A DNA stretch of 6,192 bases, from contig JAKSSZ010000038.1 of the NCBI GenBank assembly GCA_024402835.1, forward strand, positions 1-6,192. Reading direction: 5' to 3'. Under the pieces are notes generated by a model, which saw only the letters and a program-made list of their open reading frames with translations, did no database searches and was not told the DNA's origin. This document shows, in pieces, positions 1 to 6,178 of this stretch. The translations under genes and the position numbers were made by a program. Position 1 is the stretch's first letter. Each line of letters opens with the position of its first letter. The DNA comes from Alphaproteobacteria bacterium. GTDB lineage: Bacteria > Pseudomonadota > Alphaproteobacteria > Rs-D84.

Positions 1-26
1 GTTAGATCCTGTGATTCAACACCCAT
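1..26 (-). CDS. Start of an unidentified gene downstream of the pilus secretin (partial, runs off left edge)
   Basis: Only the first eight codons are visible, reading MGVESQDL on the minus strand. The start is supported by a strong Shine-Dalgarno sequence, AAGGAG on the minus strand at 33-38, six bases before the ATG at 24-26. It lies 14 bases after the secretin stop codon, so it is almost certainly the third gene of the tcpQ-like/pilN operon. In R64-type type IVB pilus operons the gene after pilN is often pilO or another pilus assembly gene, but eight residues are too few to assign a family and I do not name it. Confidence 0.6.
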
Positions 27-40
27 TTTATACTCCTTTA

Positions 41-1672
41 TTAATGAAGTGGTGCACCCCAATGTTGTTGGATATTACGTTCAGCATCCATTGGGCTTAT
101 TAAAACTTGTGGTGTCAAAATAACAACCAAAACTTCACGTGTGGCGCCTGTTTCCCGAGAACCCGACAATGCCATAAAATCAGGATTTCCCAAACCATAA
201 CGAGTATCATCGTCTTTCTGTCTTACAAATCCAGAAACAACCAACATTTGACCAGATTCCACTATAACTTCTTGCATAAAGGAACGTTCTTCGACTTCGG
301 GTAATTGTAATGTAACCTCGCCTATTGTTTGAGTTGACATTTTTATCAATTCACGAATTGACATTTTAAACAACAACAATATTTTTCCATTTTCCAAAAC
401 ATTTGGTAAAAGTTGCATTGAAAAACCAGTTTCTAAATCGTCTTGGTCAACGGTACTGGATTCTACGGTGGTAAAATTACGAGACTCAAATCTTTTTATA
501 TAGCCAGTTGTTTTTGTATTAGTGACGGGTGCAACACGATTATTACGCGTAGTAACACCAACATTTGTAACAAGAGATACTTTACCCTGTTTCGCCAAAG
601 ATTTTATCAAAGCATCTGTTCCGGCCATACGAGACAAAGAACCGTTATTTATATCAGCATCTGTATAAGCACCGCTAACCACATTTCCAGAACCATCAAC
701 ATGAGTCATACCAGTTAATGCAGACACACTATTAGATAAAACAGCGATATTCATGGAGCTGGCTTCGGTTGTTGCAAGATTATTCTTTGGGTTAGCAACT
801 ATATTTAATCCGGATGCAGAATTTATAGCAGCGGCCAAATTCAAACCGAATGCAGATTCATTAGATATAGATACTTGTAATACCTTTACATCTATGGTTA
901 CCAATTGTGATAAACGTTTGTTTTGTTTTGTAATATATTCACTTACACGTGCCAAAACAGATGGTGGTGCAGTCACAGTTACTGTTCCCAAACTGCGAGA
1001 AACAGTAAATTCTGCATTTTGGGCATTATTTATAATAGACGATATTGTCGATTCAACCTCTTCCCATTCTTTCAATGTAGATTCCAAAGAAACCTGATTC
1101 CCATCATCCGTTTGAACCGATGACTGATAAGAAACATCCGTTCCCAACGCATATAATGTATATGTACGTGTTTCTGTTTCATAGAAAACTATTGAATCTT
1201 TGTCATAATACCATAACAAATCTAAATCCGTAGATATTTGGGATAACAAATCAGATAATTTACCAGTATAAGCGATATTTATAGTTTTCTTTAATTTATC
1301 AGCATCAACCTGACTATCTATTTTTACAGGAATACCTGTAATTGAATTGATATTATTAGCCAAAACCTGTAATGTAACGGCTTCATTTAATAATATAGTT
1401 ACACCACTATCTGTTTCAAAATTAGCTGGCAAAGAATTTTTATGTTCCAAAACAGTAGATTTATTACCCAACCAAACCCCTTCGGACATAGAAACCGTAT
1501 CACCAGTAGCGGCACGACCACGTGGATTTTTAGCCATCTCAAACGCTTCGTAAGCATTTACAAAATTTTGATCAACCGCAGCAGAAACCTTTGCTGATTC
1601 TTTTAATGTACAACCAGCCAATATACAAGATAGAGCCATGAATATTACAAAACCAAAATTTCGTTTAAACAT
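41..1672 (-). CDS. pilN: Type IVB pilus outer-membrane secretin, R64 PilN family, lipoprotein
   Basis: This 543-residue protein is a secretin, the multimeric outer-membrane channel through which a type IVB pilus passes. It begins with a lipoprotein signal: Lys-Arg, a hydrophobic stretch and the lipobox LAGC with the acylated Cys at residue 21. Residues about 84-165 resemble the periplasmic N0/STN-type domain and about 205-258 a further N-domain ending TVTVTAPPSVLARV. About 255-525 is the secretin core, with the conserved strands GFSMQLLPNVLENGKILLLF (417-436), EERSFMQEVIVESGQMLVVS (461-480) and VLVVILTPQVL (514-524). The length suits the PilN/BfpB group. I chose the ATG at 1672 because a Shine-Dalgarno sequence (AGGGGGA, minus strand, 1679-1685) sits six bases upstream and the signal peptide then starts properly. 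The ATG at 1717 would add 15 polar residues and overlap the preceding gene. It is the second gene of the operon, 22 bases after the TcpQ-like gene. Family assignment is confident; the exact system is inferred. Confidence 0.9.
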   Translation of the reverse strand: MFKRNFGFVIFMALSCILAGCTLKESAKVSAAVDQNFVNAYEAFEMAKNPRGRAATGDTVSMSEGVWLGNKSTVLEHKNSLPANFETDSGVTILLNEAVTLQVLANNINSITGIPVKIDSQVDADKLKKTINIAYTGKLSDLLSQISTDLDLLWYYDKDSIVFYETETRTYTLYALGTDVSYQSSVQTDDGNQVSLESTLKEWEEVESTISSIINNAQNAEFTVSRSLGTVTVTAPPSVLARVSEYITKQNKRLSQLVTIDVKVLQVSISNESAFGLNLAAAINSASGLNIVANPKNNLATTEASSMNIAVLSNSVSALTGMTHVDGSGNVVSGAYTDADINNGSLSRMAGTDALIKSLAKQGKVSLVTNVGVTTRNNRVAPVTNTKTTGYIKRFESRNFTTVESSTVDQDDLETGFSMQLLPNVLENGKILLLFKMSIRELIKMSTQTIGEVTLQLPEVEERSFMQEVIVESGQMLVVSGFVRQKDDDTRYGLGNPDFMALSGSRETGATREVLVVILTPQVLISPMDAERNIQQHWGAPLH

Positions 1673-1694
1673 ATCTGTTCCCCCTACTCTATTT

Positions 1695-2543
1695 TTATTC
1701 TTCGGTTGTAGATACAACTATGACCCTGTTTCCTTTGTAAAACTTTGCATAAGGAATTGGTGTAGCCCTTTCAAAATTACGAATCAAAGCAGATGCGACA
1801 TCTATAAAGCGGCCTTTGAATACAGCGCTTGCTTCTATGGGATATTCGCGAGATGTTGTCCAGACTAAATCCCAACCTTCGGTATCACACCAAGATTGTA
1901 AAACCTGACGTAAAGTTTGACCACTGGCAACAACCCAAGAACGAACAGAATCTTTTGCTATTGGCGCACGAGCATCAGCAGATTCTTCAACAACCAAAGA
2001 GTTATCTTGGACTTGGATTTTATGTTCTGTGGTTTTTGTAGCAACATCTTCTTCTGTAAAACCGGCACGTTGTGCAAACACAAGATAAGAATCTGTTTTG
2101 GGTGCACAGTTTTTATGTGCACTGCGAGATGCAGATAAAACATAACCACCATCATCTTCCAACAATTCACGATGAAGTAATGGCATTTCCGCCATATCGT
2201 CACACTCGTTATCAAATCCGGCCGGGACTTGTAATCCGTTATCTATGCTGGGACCACCAGACCAACCATCCAAATCAAACTTTGCAACAGGTTCATCACA
2301 TTTTTCACCGTCACAAACAATAGCGACATCCGCATCCGAGCCAGCAAGTGGCCAAACTGGAACATATTGTTGTTGAATTTGAGTTGGTGTTTTCTGAATC
2401 AACGCAGAGTCATTCAGAGAATATTCAGAATCATTGGTTGTTGTGAATACTTCGGATGTGACAATCTGTGTAGCAGATTCATCAGCAAAAACCAAACCTG
2501 TGATACTTATAAATAAAGCAAATATGCCCAAACGTTGGAACAT
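1695..2543 (-). CDS. Secreted protein with C-terminal TcpQ-type pilus biogenesis domain
   Basis: The 282-residue product starts with a signal peptide, MFQRLGIFALFISITGLVFA, with likely signal peptidase I cleavage after residue 20 (VFA before DE), so it should be periplasmic. Residues about 199-278 resemble the TcpQ/PilL C-terminal domain of type IVB pilus systems: SWVVASGQTLRQVLQSWC, GWDLVWTT, YPIEASAVFKGRF and a final strand, NRVIVVST. TcpQ-type proteins are small partners of the pilus secretin. The next gene is such a secretin, 22 bases downstream, which supports the role. Residues 21-198 are an acidic, low-complexity linker that I do not recognise. It holds four cysteines (77, 82, 114, 146), with a fifth in the domain (219), so disulfides are possible. 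The start has GAAAGGGA at 2549-2556 on the minus strand and a promoter at 2576-2605. Domain call by eye; the linker function is unknown. Confidence 0.78.
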   Translation of the reverse strand: MFQRLGIFALFISITGLVFADESATQIVTSEVFTTTNDSEYSLNDSALIQKTPTQIQQQYVPVWPLAGSDADVAIVCDGEKCDEPVAKFDLDGWSGGPSIDNGLQVPAGFDNECDDMAEMPLLHRELLEDDGGYVLSASRSAHKNCAPKTDSYLVFAQRAGFTEEDVATKTTEHKIQVQDNSLVVEESADARAPIAKDSVRSWVVASGQTLRQVLQSWCDTEGWDLVWTTSREYPIEASAVFKGRFIDVASALIRNFERATPIPYAKFYKGNRVIVVSTTEE

Positions 2544-2575
2544 GTTATTCCCTTTCTTTTCCTATTAGTATTCTT

Positions 2576-2605
2576 ATTATATACTATTTGCTATATTTAG
2601 TGCAA
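2576..2605 (-). promoter_or_regulatory. Sigma-70-like promoter of the pilus operon
   Basis: On the minus strand a perfect -10 hexamer TATAAT (2576-2581) is preceded, 18 bases upstream, by TTGCAC (2600-2605), which keeps the TTG core of the -35 element. Transcription would start near 2569, giving a leader of about 26 bases before the ATG of the TcpQ-like gene. It faces away from the promoter of the suf-side operon in the same spacer. Confidence 0.65.
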
Positions 2606-2657
2606 GAATTAAAAACATTGTTTTTTATTTTTAAAGATAAAATCGCACGAATCGTTT

Positions 2658-2667
2658 TAACATGTTA
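2658..2667. repeat. 10-base palindrome TAACATGTTA overlapping the suf-side -10 element
   Basis: A perfect palindrome lies across the extended -10 element. The same ten bases recur at 4589-4598 over the sufC start codon, and its 8-base core AACATGTT occurs at 2539-2546 over the start of the TcpQ-like gene. It could be an operator, but two of the three copies coincide with ATG start codons in AT-rich context, so chance is a fair explanation. Confidence 0.3.
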
Positions 2668-2671
2668 TACT
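2663..2671 (+). promoter_or_regulatory. Extended -10 promoter element of the orf186-sufB-sufC operon
   Basis: TG at 2663-2664, one base, then TATACT (2666-2671) forms an extended -10 element. No good -35 hexamer is found 16-18 bases upstream, which is typical of promoters that rely on the TG extension. The start of transcription would be near 2678, about 26 bases before the ATG at 2704. It overlaps the 10-base palindrome TAACATGTTA at 2658-2667. A second candidate, TATACA, lies at 2671-2676. Confidence 0.5.
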
Positions 2672-2703
2672 ATACAAGAACAATTTAAATTTTGGAGAAA
2701 AAC

Positions 2704-3264
2704 ATGTATGAAATTTTATATATTACACTTTTGATTATAACAACCGTATGTTGCATAGTTTTGATAAGTATGTTAAACATACAAAACAAGAAAATTCGTG
2801 ATTTAATAAAAAACACAACATTGCAATATAACATGATTATCAAATTACAAAACAATTTAAAAAATAAATTTTCTGTAAATGAAACAACCGAAAAGGTAGA
2901 AATAATCTATCAAGATTTATTACAAGATTTAGTGACAATTATGGCCGGAATTGAAGTTATGCCAAGACAAACTTCGGAGCATCCATTATGGCGCGCAATT
3001 GGTGGAATTATGGAAGCATACGCAACAAACCCATTTGTTTTGGAAAAGTTAAGACGCGCAATTAAATTAGATTCAACAATAGCACGCAGTGTAAACCATT
3101 ATCTGCAACGGGCAAATTCGTTTTTACAATACCTATCAAATACCGATTCAGATGGTATTTTGGCATCCACATTTACCGATGGATTATTGGGACAATCATT
3201 AAGTTTCTTTGCACAGGCACAAGCACTTGCAAACACACCAATACAAAATGACAACTCTAAATAA
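2704..3264 (+). CDS. Unrecognised membrane-anchored helical protein upstream of sufB
   Basis: I do not recognise this 186-residue protein. Residues about 3-24 form one hydrophobic helix (EILYITLLIITTVCCIVLIS), probably an N-terminal membrane anchor with the rest in the cytoplasm. A polar, Lys/Asn/Gln-rich helical stretch (about 26-58) follows that could be a coiled coil. The remainder (about 62-175) looks all-helical, with PLWRAIGGIMEAY (94-106) and LEKLRRAIKLD (113-123) as its most distinctive parts. The ATG at 2704 is chosen because GGAG at 2694-2697 is a well-placed Shine-Dalgarno sequence, six bases away. The TTG at 2692 overlaps that site and is rejected. The gene is first in an operon and its end overlaps the start of sufB by 17 bases, so the two are probably translationally coupled. 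That suggests, without proving, a job linked to iron-sulfur cluster assembly. It is not an IscR/Rrf2 regulator, the usual gene in this place: no helix-turn-helix or Cys cluster is visible. Confidence 0.8.
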   Translation: MYEILYITLLIITTVCCIVLISMLNIQNKKIRDLIKNTTLQYNMIIKLQNNLKNKFSVNETTEKVEIIYQDLLQDLVTIMAGIEVMPRQTSEHPLWRAIGGIMEAYATNPFVLEKLRRAIKLDSTIARSVNHYLQRANSFLQYLSNTDSDGILASTFTDGLLGQSLSFFAQAQALANTPIQNDNSK

Positions 3265-4060
3265 AAATCTTATCAAAGACATATCAAAAAAACGTAAAGA
3301 ACCAAAGTGGCTATTGGATTGGCGATTGGATGCTTTTGAACAATGGAAAAAAATGAAAGAACCCCATTGGGCAGATTTAGATTATAAACCAATAGATTAC
3401 AATTCTTTGAATTACTATAACGAAAGCAAACATATTGATAATTCCGAATTAAAAAAAACATATCAAAAAATGGGATTATCAACCACAGAACAAAATGCTT
3501 TATTGGGTATGGCAACAGATACAGTTATAGATAGTCAATCTGTCCATACTTCATGGACAAATGAATTAAAGAAACATGGAATTATATTTTTGCCATTATC
3601 CGAAGCCGTTATTCAGTACCCAAATTTAATAAAAGAATATCTGGGTAGTGTTGTCAGCAGTAATGATAATTTTTTTGCAGCATTAAATGCGGCTGTATTT
3701 TCAGATGGGACATTTGTTTATATTCCCAAAGGCGTAAAATGTCCGATAGATTTAGCAAGTTATTTTAGAATTGAAACAGCAAAAATCGGACAATTTGAAA
3801 GAACATTGATTATAGCAGACGAAGGTTCAAGTTTATCATATATGGAGGGGTGCAGTGCCCCCAGACGTCCAAATCACCAATTACATAGTGGTGTTGTAGA
3901 AATAATTGTAAAGAAAAATGCAGTTGTAAAATATTCCACCGTACAAAATTGGTATACCGGAGATTCTCTCTCATACAACAAAAAAAACATACACAATAAT
4001 AGTATTTTAAATTTTCTAACCAAACGCTCAAAATTCAAAGCGAATGCAGAATTACATTAG
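3248..4060 (+). CDS. sufB: SufB N-terminal portion as translated up to the TAG (270 residues)
   Basis: With the standard code, translation from ATG 3248 ends here. This piece holds the SufB N-terminal helical part and roughly the first half of the beta-helix core. Residues matching E. coli SufB positions reported as important are present: Arg174 (R226), Cys202 (C254), Gln233 and Trp235 (Q285, W287) and Lys259 (K303). The position of N228 is Glu176. The loop between TGD (237-239) and ILNF (253-256) is 13 residues against 5 in E. coli, and the Cys of the E. coli stretch after TKR is missing. E. coli numbering is from memory of the family. The piece lacks the acceptor Cys of the C-terminal half and is unlikely to work alone. 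Confidence 0.7.
   Translation: MTTLNKNLIKDISKKRKEPKWLLDWRLDAFEQWKKMKEPHWADLDYKPIDYNSLNYYNESKHIDNSELKKTYQKMGLSTTEQNALLGMATDTVIDSQSVHTSWTNELKKHGIIFLPLSEAVIQYPNLIKEYLGSVVSSNDNFFAALNAAVFSDGTFVYIPKGVKCPIDLASYFRIETAKIGQFERTLIIADEGSSLSYMEGCSAPRRPNHQLHSGVVEIIVKKNAVVKYSTVQNWYTGDSLSYNKKNIHNNSILNFLTKRSKFKANAELH
4058..4060 (+). other. In-frame amber codon at the SufB SWTQ tryptophan position
   Basis: The codons around it read GAA TTA CAT TAG ACC CAA TTA, that is ELH-stop-TQL. SufB proteins have S-W-T-Q here (Trp316 in E. coli by my count), and TGG to TAG is one transition. Trp is encoded by TGG elsewhere in the same gene, for example W21, W25, W235 and W282. No other gene visible in the window ends in TAG. 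Confidence 0.85.
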
Positions 4061-4192
4061 ACCCAATTACAAATTGGCTCTGCGATTACATGGAAATACC
4101 CATCAACGATATTACAAGGAAACAATTCAAAAAGTGATTTTTATTCATTAAACATTACACGTGGAAAACAACAAGCCGACACTGGGACAAAA

Positions 4193-4591
4193 ATGTTACA
4201 TATCGGGAACAACACAACATCAAACATTGTTTCATACGGTGTAGCAATGGATAATTCAAAACAGACGTTTAGAAGTTTAGTTTCTTTTTCAGGAAAGCAC
4301 GGTATAAATGCAAGCAAATGTGACACAAGAATTATTGGCAATAATGCAACAGCAAACACAATACCAACAATAATTCATTCAAACGGAACAAACCAACAAA
4401 CACACGAAGCAACAACAGGTGCGATAGACAAAGAAGCATTATTATATTTAGAAGAATCCGGCATAGATACAGATGAAGCAATTGCTTTGATTATAGGTTC
4501 AATAGCAACACCAATATTTAATAGATTACCGCTGGAATTTTTAGTAGAATCAAAACAACTTTTACAAATGGCAATAACCAAAGAATTATAA
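4193..4591 (+). CDS. sufB: SufB C-terminal fragment, possible restart product (132 residues)
   Basis: This is the first in-frame ATG after the TAG, in the conserved DTGTKM motif. It is preceded by GGGA (4184-4187) five bases upstream, which may be chance because those bases also code for the motif. It carries the Cys equivalent to E. coli C405 (Cys358 in full-gene numbering, motif SKCD) and the His-Glu pair equivalent to H433-E434 (386-387, THEATT). It also has the C-terminal helices with RLPLEFLVESKQLL. Conserved SufB coding without a start, including TGSAITWKYPS-like sequence, lies upstream at 4061-4192, so this is better read as the tail of an interrupted sufB than as an independent gene. 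Confidence 0.5.
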   Translation: MLHIGNNTTSNIVSYGVAMDNSKQTFRSLVSFSGKHGINASKCDTRIIGNNATANTIPTIIHSNGTNQQTHEATTGAIDKEALLYLEESGIDTDEAIALIIGSIATPIFNRLPLEFLVESKQLLQMAITKEL

Positions 4592-4592
4592 C

Positions 4593-5273
4593 ATGTTAAA
4601 AATAAAAAATCTTTTTGTTTCTTTAGATAAAAAAACTTTGCTATACGGCATAAATGCACGTATAGAGAAAAATAAGATATGTAGAATATATGGCAAAAAT
4701 GGATGTGGAAAAACAACATTGGTAAATACAATTGCTGGCAGTTCAACATACAATATCGATTCGGGACAAATCATATTTAACAACGAAGATATTACAAAAA
4801 TGGATGCAACAGAACGTGCATTAAAAGGTATATTTTTAGGTGCGCAAAACGTTCCCGAAATTCCAGGTTTAACAGTTATGAATTTTTTAAAGCATTCGTT
4901 GATGGCACATGTAAAATATGAAACAAAAAAAGAATTGTTGATGGGTGATTTTTTAACACGATTAACAAAAGCACGAGAACAATTAAACATTCCAGAAAGT
5001 TGGTTAACACGTTATATCAATGTTGGCTTTTCGGGTGGGGAAAGAAAAAAATTAATGTTATTACGTTTAATTTTAACACAACCAAAATTGGCTATTTTGG
5101 ACGAACCCGATAGTGGTGCAGATGCAGTTGTTCAAAAGCAAATAATTGACACAATAAAAAGCATGCCCAAAACAACATTTATAATTATTTCCCATCAAGA
5201 TAGTTTTGTAAAAAAACTAAACATATCAAAAACTTATATTTTAGATAGTGGAAAAATTACGATAAAGAAATAA
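4593..5273 (+). CDS. sufC: SufC, ATPase of the SUF Fe-S cluster assembly complex
   Basis: This 226-residue ABC-type ATPase binds SufB (and SufD where present) in the cytoplasm and uses ATP to drive cluster assembly on the scaffold. Visible motifs are Walker A GKNGCGKT (34-41), the Q-loop region GAQNVPEIPG with Gln85 and the SufC-typical EIPG, and signature FSGGERKK (146-153). Walker B with the catalytic Glu is LAILDEPDSGAD (166-177, Glu171), and the switch His is His201 (SHQD). The E-P-D-S-G motif and NVGFSGGE favour SufC over transporter ATPases. The protein is about 20 residues shorter than E. coli SufC (248), stopping soon after DSGKI, so the usual C-terminal tail is missing. The D-loop has Ala where Leu is usual (SGAD for SGLD). 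The ATG lies one base after the sufB stop with only a weak purine tract before it, so translation is probably coupled to sufB. If sufB ends early at its TAG, sufC expression could fall by polarity. Confidence 0.93.
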   Translation: MLKIKNLFVSLDKKTLLYGINARIEKNKICRIYGKNGCGKTTLVNTIAGSSTYNIDSGQIIFNNEDITKMDATERALKGIFLGAQNVPEIPGLTVMNFLKHSLMAHVKYETKKELLMGDFLTRLTKAREQLNIPESWLTRYINVGFSGGERKKLMLLRLILTQPKLAILDEPDSGADAVVQKQIIDTIKSMPKTTFIIISHQDSFVKKLNISKTYILDSGKITIKK

Positions 5274-5310
5274 AGACCATTAAATTAATTTAATAATTCA
5301 TATAAATTTG

Positions 5311-5319
5311 TGATACAAT
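5311..5319 (+). promoter_or_regulatory. Extended -10 promoter element before the multi-pass membrane protein
   Basis: TG (5311-5312), one base and TACAAT (5314-5319) give an extended -10 element in the 68-base spacer after sufC. No -35 match is seen. The leader would be only about 16 bases, with the ribosome binding site close behind. It has the same architecture as the element at 2663-2671. Confidence 0.4.
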
Positions 5320-5341
5320 AACAGAAAAAGGAACGGGAAAA

Positions 5342-6175
5342 ATGACAAAACTTGCAACATTATTATTTAAAAAACCAATTATCTTTTCATTAATCAATTC
5401 TACTTTTTTACTGGCTGTGTGGTTGTTATGCATAAAACACAAATTTATATTCAGTAATTATTACGGAACAGCCGGATATAATCTAGCAACAAATACATTG
5501 ATTATTGTTGGTATTGGATTTGCAATATACAAATTAATTAAACATTTACACGATATAGAATTTACACAAACAGATGCAGTTGCAACAATAAATGCAATTA
5601 CAGGTATATCTTTTATTTTAACAATGGTGTTGATATATGTTGCTAATTTTACAGGATTCATTCAAAAGATAAATGAATCACCCATGAGTGATGGATTACT
5701 GATACCAATGATAATGTATATTTTTTGTTTATTTGCTTTTTATGTATTTGGTTTGGCTCTTGTTGGGTTATATATCAAATACAACCGAGCAAAACAACAA
5801 GGTATATCAAAATGGAAATTCTTTTGTTCGTGGCCTTTTTGTTTTCTGTTGATATGGGCACCGGGATATTTAATAACAGAAAAAAAGAAACCAAATATAT
5901 TGATTTCCAGCAAACTATATAATTTTTTTCATAATTGGGTTATGAAAAACCAACAAAATTTAGTCTTTATATTTATTTTCATGGTATTTTTATCAAGTAT
6001 TTTGGCAACAATACAAATGTTCGTTACGACAATAGCATGTTTGATTTTGTATAAATTATGGACAATGAAATATAAAGATAATTTTTTACAACATATAAAT
6101 AAAGATTATGCAACTATGGCTGTGATATTAAACTTTATTTGTATAATGAGCACACTTTTTATAATAAAGGGGTAA
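5342..6175 (+). CDS. Unrecognised multi-pass inner-membrane protein
   Basis: I do not recognise a family for this 277-residue protein. It has about seven or eight hydrophobic segments, at roughly 13-32, 48-65, 86-105, 119-145, 162-178, 207-222, 224-240 and 257-275. Positive clusters lie between some of them (KYNRAKQQGISKWK at 146-159, TEKKKP at 179-184, KYKDN at 243-247). There is no signal peptidase site, no clear catalytic motif, and no transporter signature that I can name. The ATG at 5342 has AGGA at 5329-5332 and GGG at 5335-5337 upstream, so the start is acceptable. It is separated from sufC by 68 bases with its own possible promoter, so a link to Fe-S assembly is not implied. Another gene begins three bases after its stop, suggesting a two-gene or longer operon running to the right. 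Confidence 0.78.
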   Translation: MTKLATLLFKKPIIFSLINSTFLLAVWLLCIKHKFIFSNYYGTAGYNLATNTLIIVGIGFAIYKLIKHLHDIEFTQTDAVATINAITGISFILTMVLIYVANFTGFIQKINESPMSDGLLIPMIMYIFCLFAFYVFGLALVGLYIKYNRAKQQGISKWKFFCSWPFCFLLIWAPGYLITEKKKPNILISSKLYNFFHNWVMKNQQNLVFIFIFMVFLSSILATIQMFVTTIACLILYKLWTMKYKDNFLQHINKDYATMAVILNFICIMSTLFIIKG

Positions 6176-6178
6176 TTG

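Larger units (their letters stand above)
3248..4591 (+). pseudogene. sufB: sufB, Fe-S cluster assembly scaffold, interrupted by one in-frame TAG codon
   Basis: SufB is the scaffold subunit of the cytoplasmic SUF complex (SufBC2D), on which iron-sulfur clusters are built. Read through the TAG at codon 271, the gene encodes 447 positions in one frame from ATG 3248 to TAA 4591, with SufB motifs throughout. These include EPKWLLDWRL (18-27), NFFAALNAAVFSDG (141-154), YIPKGVKCP (158-166), MEGCSAP (199-205), STVQNW (230-235), GSAITWKYPS (277-286), QQADTGTKM (308-316), SKCD (356-359) and HEATT (386-390). It is shorter than E. coli SufB (495 residues), mostly at the N-terminus. The ATG has no Shine-Dalgarno sequence and lies inside the end of the preceding gene, implying coupling; sufC starts one base after the stop. 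The single stop, with no frameshift and no other decay, argues for a recent mutation, a sequence error or read-through. I class it as interrupted, but function cannot be excluded. Confidence 0.85.

Noticed and set aside
753..1097. Plus-strand open frame opposite the secretin gene
   Set aside because: It lies antisense to clearly conserved secretin coding and has no recognisable motif.
1673..1717. Secretin start at the ATG at 1717
   Set aside because: It would put 15 polar residues before the lipoprotein signal and overlap the upstream gene. The ATG at 1672 has a good ribosome binding site.
2692..2703. TTG start at 2692 for the gene before sufB
   Set aside because: The GGAG inside this segment is the Shine-Dalgarno sequence for the ATG at 2704.
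3209..3247. TTG start at 3209 for sufB
   Set aside because: It adds residues rich in His and Gln that are unlike SufB and lie entirely inside the preceding gene, with no ribosome binding site.
4058..4060. Pyrrolysine insertion at the TAG
   Set aside because: The position is a Trp in the family, SufB is not known to carry pyrrolysine, and nothing in the window suggests a pyl system.
4061..4192. Frameshift as the cause of the split sufB
   Set aside because: The frame before the TAG and the frame of the C-terminal half are the same, and 4061-4192 translates without a stop into SufB-like sequence. The break is one nonsense codon.
4375..4990. Minus-strand open frames opposite the sufB end and sufC
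   Set aside because: They are antisense shadows of well supported sufB and sufC coding, with no family-like sequence or start signals.
5279..5294. Perfect 16-base palindrome ATTAAATTAATTTAAT after sufC as a terminator
   Set aside because: It is made only of A and T, has no loop, and is not followed by a convincing T tract, so it would not make a stable terminator hairpin. It may be chance in AT-rich DNA.
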